Source: Streptomyces sp. NBC_01260 (GTDB taxonomy: Bacteria; Actinomycetota; Actinomycetes; Streptomycetales; Streptomycetaceae). From it: a stretch of 64,000 nucleotides of DNA. The stretch's first letter is position 1; every line of letters starts with the position of its first letter. The position numbers and the translations under genes were made by a program. Under the pieces are notes generated by a model that did no database searches, was not told the DNA's origin, and worked only from the letters and a program-made list of their open reading frames with translations. Where the stretch lies: NCBI RefSeq assembly GCF_036226405.1, contig NZ_CP108464.1, positions 2,666,001 to 2,730,000 on the forward strand, written 5' to 3'. Positions 61,192 through 64,000 of the stretch are shown here, in pieces.

Positions 61192-62823
61192 TCACTTGAC
61201 CTTGATCTGCTCGTACACCGGGACGCTGAACTGGTTCAGCGCCACGTTGCTGACCCTGTCCGAGTAGCCGGCACTGCCGTTCTGGTACCAGAGCGGGATG
61301 ACGGGCATCTGCGCGACCATGACCTTCTCCGCGTCCTGGAACGTGGAGACCGCCTTGGCCTTGTCGGCCTCCGCGTTGGCCTTGTTGACCAGGTCGTCGA
61401 ACTGCTTGTTGTTCCACTTGCCGTCATTGGAGGAGGCGTTGGTGTAGTAGACGGGCTGCAGGAAGTTCTGGATCAGCGGGTAGTCCATCTGCCAGCCCGC
61501 GCGCCAGGCGCCGTGCAGCTTCTGCTGCGAGACCTGGCTGCGGAAGTCGGCGAAGGTGCCGATCGGGGCGCCCACACAGGCCTTGTTGTTGCCCAGCACC
61601 TTGTTGATGCTGTTGCAGACGGCGTCGACCCACTCCTTGTGCGAGCCGGTGTCCGCGTTGTACGAGATCTTGAGCTGGCCGCCGGGGATGCCGCCGCCGT
61701 CCTGGACCATCTTCTTGGCCTCGGCCGCGTCGTACGTGCACTCCTTGCCGCACAGGCCCTTCTTGAAGCCGCCTTCGGCGCCGAGGACGGGGGAGGTCCA
61801 GTCGGAGGCCGGGGTGCGGGTCTTCTGGAAGATCTGGTCGGTGATCTGCTCGCGGTTGATCGCCATCGACAGGCCCTGACGGACCTTGATCCCGCCGGGG
61901 GTGTCCCACGCCTTGTCGTAGAAGGGGAAGGCGAGGGTCTGGATGATGCCGGCCGGGGTGTTGATGTAGCGGTCGCCGAGGTCGGCCTTGACGTTCTTGA
62001 GCTGCGAGGCGGGCACGTCGTCGACGAGGTCGAGGTTTCCGGCCGTCAGGTCGGTGTAGGCGGTGTTGTTGTCGGTGTAGACCTTGAGGTCGATGCCGCC
62101 GTTCTGCGCCTTGTCGCCACCGGGGTACTTGTCCCACGTGCGCAGGCTCATGGAGGAGCCCTTGGTGTACTTGTCGATGGTGTACGGGCCGTTGCCGACC
62201 GGCTTGGACACCCAGGCGGCGTGGTCGCTGAAAAAGGTCGTGGGCAACGGGGCGAAGGCGGGATAGCCGAGGGTGTCGGGCCAGAGGGAGAACTTCTGCG
62301 ACAGCTTGACCGTGAAGGTCCTGTCGTTCACCAGCTTGAGGCCGGAGAGCGTGGCCGCGGAGGCCGTGCCGGTCGCGGGGTGGACCTTGTCGTATCCGTC
62401 GATGTAACCGAAGAAGTAGGCGTTCTTCTGGTTGTTCTTCAGCAGGGCACCGTAGTTCCAGGCATCCACGAACGACTTCGCGGTGATCTTCTCGCCGTTG
62501 CTGAAGGTCCAGCCGTCCTTCACGGTGACCGTGAAGTTCTGGTTGTCCTTGGAGTCGATCTTCTCGGCGAGCATGTTGGTGGCCTCGCCGGTCTTCGGGT
62601 CGTACTTCTTGAGCCCCCGGAAGATCATGTCGAGGACCTTGCCGCCCTGCACCTCGTTGGTGTTGGCCGGCTCCAGCGGGTTCTGCGGGTCACCCCACGA
62701 AGAACTCACAATCCCATTGGCGCCGCCGCCACCGCCACCGCCGCCCCCTCCACCGCAGGCTGTCGCCGCCAGAGCGACGGCGACCGCGCATGCGGCCCAC
62801 TTGACCTGTGTGGCTCCGCGCAT
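61192..62823 (-). CDS. Oligopeptide ABC transporter substrate-binding lipoprotein
   Basis: 543 residues, ATG 62823 with GAGGAGG upstream. Signal peptide AACAVAVALAATAC with lipidated Cys, followed by eleven consecutive Gly, then a SBP_bac_5 fold: QNPLEPANTNEVQGGKVLDM, TFTVKLSQKFSLWPDTLG and AINREQITDQIFQ. It binds peptides outside the membrane. First gene of a complete five-gene importer (this, permease, permease, ATPase, ATPase). Confidence 0.94.
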   Translation of the reverse strand: MRGATQVKWAACAVAVALAATACGGGGGGGGGGGANGIVSSSWGDPQNPLEPANTNEVQGGKVLDMIFRGLKKYDPKTGEATNMLAEKIDSKDNQNFTVTVKDGWTFSNGEKITAKSFVDAWNYGALLKNNQKNAYFFGYIDGYDKVHPATGTASAATLSGLKLVNDRTFTVKLSQKFSLWPDTLGYPAFAPLPTTFFSDHAAWVSKPVGNGPYTIDKYTKGSSMSLRTWDKYPGGDKAQNGGIDLKVYTDNNTAYTDLTAGNLDLVDDVPASQLKNVKADLGDRYINTPAGIIQTLAFPFYDKAWDTPGGIKVRQGLSMAINREQITDQIFQKTRTPASDWTSPVLGAEGGFKKGLCGKECTYDAAEAKKMVQDGGGIPGGQLKISYNADTGSHKEWVDAVCNSINKVLGNNKACVGAPIGTFADFRSQVSQQKLHGAWRAGWQMDYPLIQNFLQPVYYTNASSNDGKWNNKQFDDLVNKANAEADKAKAVSTFQDAEKVMVAQMPVIPLWYQNGSAGYSDRVSNVALNQFSVPVYEQIKVK

Positions 62824-63329
62824 GGACTGCCTCCTCGTAGTGCTCCCTCTTACTTGAGGTCAAATATCACCTCATACCTGACCTTGCGCATATTTACTCC
62901 CGCCATCCGGGCACGGCGGACGTCACCCGGATGCGACAGCGGCGCGCGGAACGGACGCTCTTGGCAGGCGCATGCCATACCCGCAGAGGGGGTCGAGGCG
63001 GCCTGACGGGCGGCGGAGCGATAACGGCAGCGCAACGAACGGGCATCAACCCGGCACCCCTCCGACCGGATGCACGAATTCCGAGACACGGCCGCCCGGA
63101 TATCGGACTCATTGACGGAATTTCGACGATTCACCAGGGAATCGCCCCTGGAACAGGTAAATAAACAGTAAAGACACGCCCTAAAATTGGTCATGCTCGA
63201 GTCAAGCTTCCAAAGAGCGGCTCAAGCCGGTCCGACATTCATTGACCCTGCATGAATTGCGTTGAAAAAGTCCGGGTAGCCCGTAGGTGTGCCCTGCGGA
63301 GTCCTTCGACCCTCCGGGCCAGGAGCACC
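62824..63329. promoter_or_regulatory. 506-base divergent promoter region between two peptide ABC operons
   Basis: No gene is supported; open frames here are short and lack family features. AT-rich 62860-62895 and 63110-63200 should hold promoters for the divergent operons. An imperfect 20-bp palindrome lies at 62855-62874, and an ATTCAT...ATGAAT inverted repeat at 63237-63257. The ribosome site AGGAG is at 63321. Confidence 0.5.
62855..62874. promoter_or_regulatory. Imperfect palindrome, candidate operator of the oligopeptide operon
   Basis: TGAGGT (62855-62860) and ACCTCA (62869-62874) flank CAAATATC; eight of ten base pairs match. It sits 32-51 bases upstream of the substrate-binding protein ATG. 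No regulator gene is nearby. Confidence 0.4.
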
Positions 63330-64000
63330 ATGACGATTCCAACTTCGAACGCAGCAGCCCCTCTTGAGGCGGCCAACGCGAATCCGCAGAAGACGCCGGA
63401 CCCTTCGGCACTGAAGGGTGGCGCCGGGCGCTCCCCGGGCAAACTGGCCTGGCGGCGCTTCAAACGCGACCGGTCCGGCGTTATTTCGGCCTATGTGGTC
63501 ATCTTCTTCTTCCTGGTGGCCATCTGCGCGCCGCTGATCTCCAAGGTCTACGGCAAGGACCCGTACACCACTTACGGGCAGAACCAGGACGGCCTGCTCA
63601 ACGACTTCGGCTTTCCCATCAAGCCCAACGGCGGTATCAGCGGCGACTTCTGGTTCGGCATCGAGCCGCAACTGGGCCGTGACCTCTTCACGTTCCTCAC
63701 CTACGGCATCCGCAACTCGCTGTTCATCGCGGGCGTGACAACGCTCCTGGTGACCCTCCTCGGCATCGTGATCGGCGTGACCGCCGGCTACCTGGGCGGG
63801 AAGACCGACTACTTCATCGGCCGGGTCATCGACATCCTGCTGGCCTTTCCCTCGACGCTGTTCTTCATCGCGTTCTGGCCGGTGCTCATCTCGATCCTGG
63901 TCTCCCCCGAGGAGGCCACTCCCGTCTGGCTCACCGTCACGAGCCTCATCCTGGTGATGACGGCCTTCGGCTGGGCGTCCATCGCCCGCCTGCTGCGCGG
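63330..64000 (+). CDS. Peptide ABC transporter permease (OppC/DppC type), 3' end outside window
   Basis: ATG 63330 with AGGAG five bases before. 223 residues are visible. A 45-residue Ala/Pro N-terminus precedes RFKRDRSGVISAYVVIFFFL (first helix), an outer loop with DPYTTYGQNQDGLLND, and GRDLFTFLTYGIRNSLFIAG, the standard DppC start. It continues past the window. Probably the first gene of a second oligopeptide operon, divergent from the one at 56912-62823. In S. coelicolor two such operons are adjacent, one being bldK; identity with bldK is not shown. Confidence 0.88.
   Translation, partial: MTIPTSNAAAPLEAANANPQKTPDPSALKGGAGRSPGKLAWRRFKRDRSGVISAYVVIFFFLVAICAPLISKVYGKDPYTTYGQNQDGLLNDFGFPIKPNGGISGDFWFGIEPQLGRDLFTFLTYGIRNSLFIAGVTTLLVTLLGIVIGVTAGYLGGKTDYFIGRVIDILLAFPSTLFFIAFWPVLISILVSPEEATPVWLTVTSLILVMTAFGWASIARLLR

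Noticed and set aside
62850..63194. A 114-codon minus-strand ORF in the divergent promoter region
   Set aside because: Cys/Arg/Ser-rich random composition, no ribosome site, and it overlaps likely promoters.

Overview
The window is high-GC actinobacterial chromosome and almost certainly Streptomyces. The evidence is the strong G/C third-position bias, the frequent GTG starts, the GTGA/ATGA overlaps, the mycothiol gene mshB, an ECF sigma/anti-sigma/HtrA/TatB cluster and a LAxTG-type surface protein with a sortase. It is mostly conserved core chromosome. Gene order from about 6.8 to 27 kb (corA, MgtE-like, DUF1003, mrp, tatB, htrA, anti-sigma, ECF sigma, O-methyltransferase, DUF3117, tag, DivIVA-like, folP-like, LOG, dapE, dapC, fdxA) follows, as I remember it, the Mycobacterium tuberculosis sigE neighbourhood.

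Layout. 0-6.4 kb: end of an alpha/beta hydrolase, NYN-domain protein, a 50-aa protein behind a sigma-R-like promoter, MarC, PHP phosphoesterase, zinc-ribbon protein, MFS exporter and SUFU-domain protein. 6.4-12.6 kb: CorA, an FMN-fold-like protein, a lipoprotein, a soluble MgtE-like protein, DUF1003 and Mrp. 12.6-18.6 kb: envelope-stress cluster (TatB, HtrA-type protease, zinc anti-sigma, ECF sigma with an apparent autoregulatory promoter) and a divergent methyltransferase. 18.9-29.2 kb: PaaG-like isomerase, Tag, DHPS-like protein, LOG, DapE, transglycosylase-like protein, small secreted protein, DapC, 7Fe ferredoxin, GNAT and SirB1-like protein. 29.2-38.1 kb is more accessory: a tetracycline ribosomal-protection protein with a possible leader peptide, a Gly/Asp/Arg-repeat cell-wall protein plus sortase, a threonine-attenuated short threonyl-tRNA synthetase, and a TetR-controlled MFS/acetyltransferase locus with twin perfect palindromes. 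38-41.5 kb: GH55 beta-1,3-glucanase and L,D-transpeptidase. 41.5-43.7 kb: a scar in which an alpha-amylase and an ABC ATPase are both truncated around an IS-flanked methyltransferase. 43.7-49.2 kb: two NarL-type two-component systems, one still linked to an intact ABC-2 exporter and one apparently orphaned. 49.2-56.8 kb: YoaR-like wall protein, DUF6113, MshB, a small membrane protein, an S9 peptidase and a Pro/Gly-tailed membrane protein. 56.9-64 kb: a complete five-gene oligopeptide ABC operon on the minus strand and the first gene of a divergent, probably second, oligopeptide ABC operon running off the end.

The most unusual item is the short threonyl-tRNA synthetase. It is preceded by what looks like a leaderless 16-codon leader peptide with three consecutive Thr codons and a perfect 13-bp terminator. 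Other points to follow are the LATTG surface protein, whose repeats carry degenerate copies of its own sorting signal, the IS-made methyltransferase island with its two collateral pseudogenes, and the TetR operator overlapping a leaderless promoter. No tRNA, rRNA, CRISPR array, prophage or antibiotic biosynthetic cluster was recognised.
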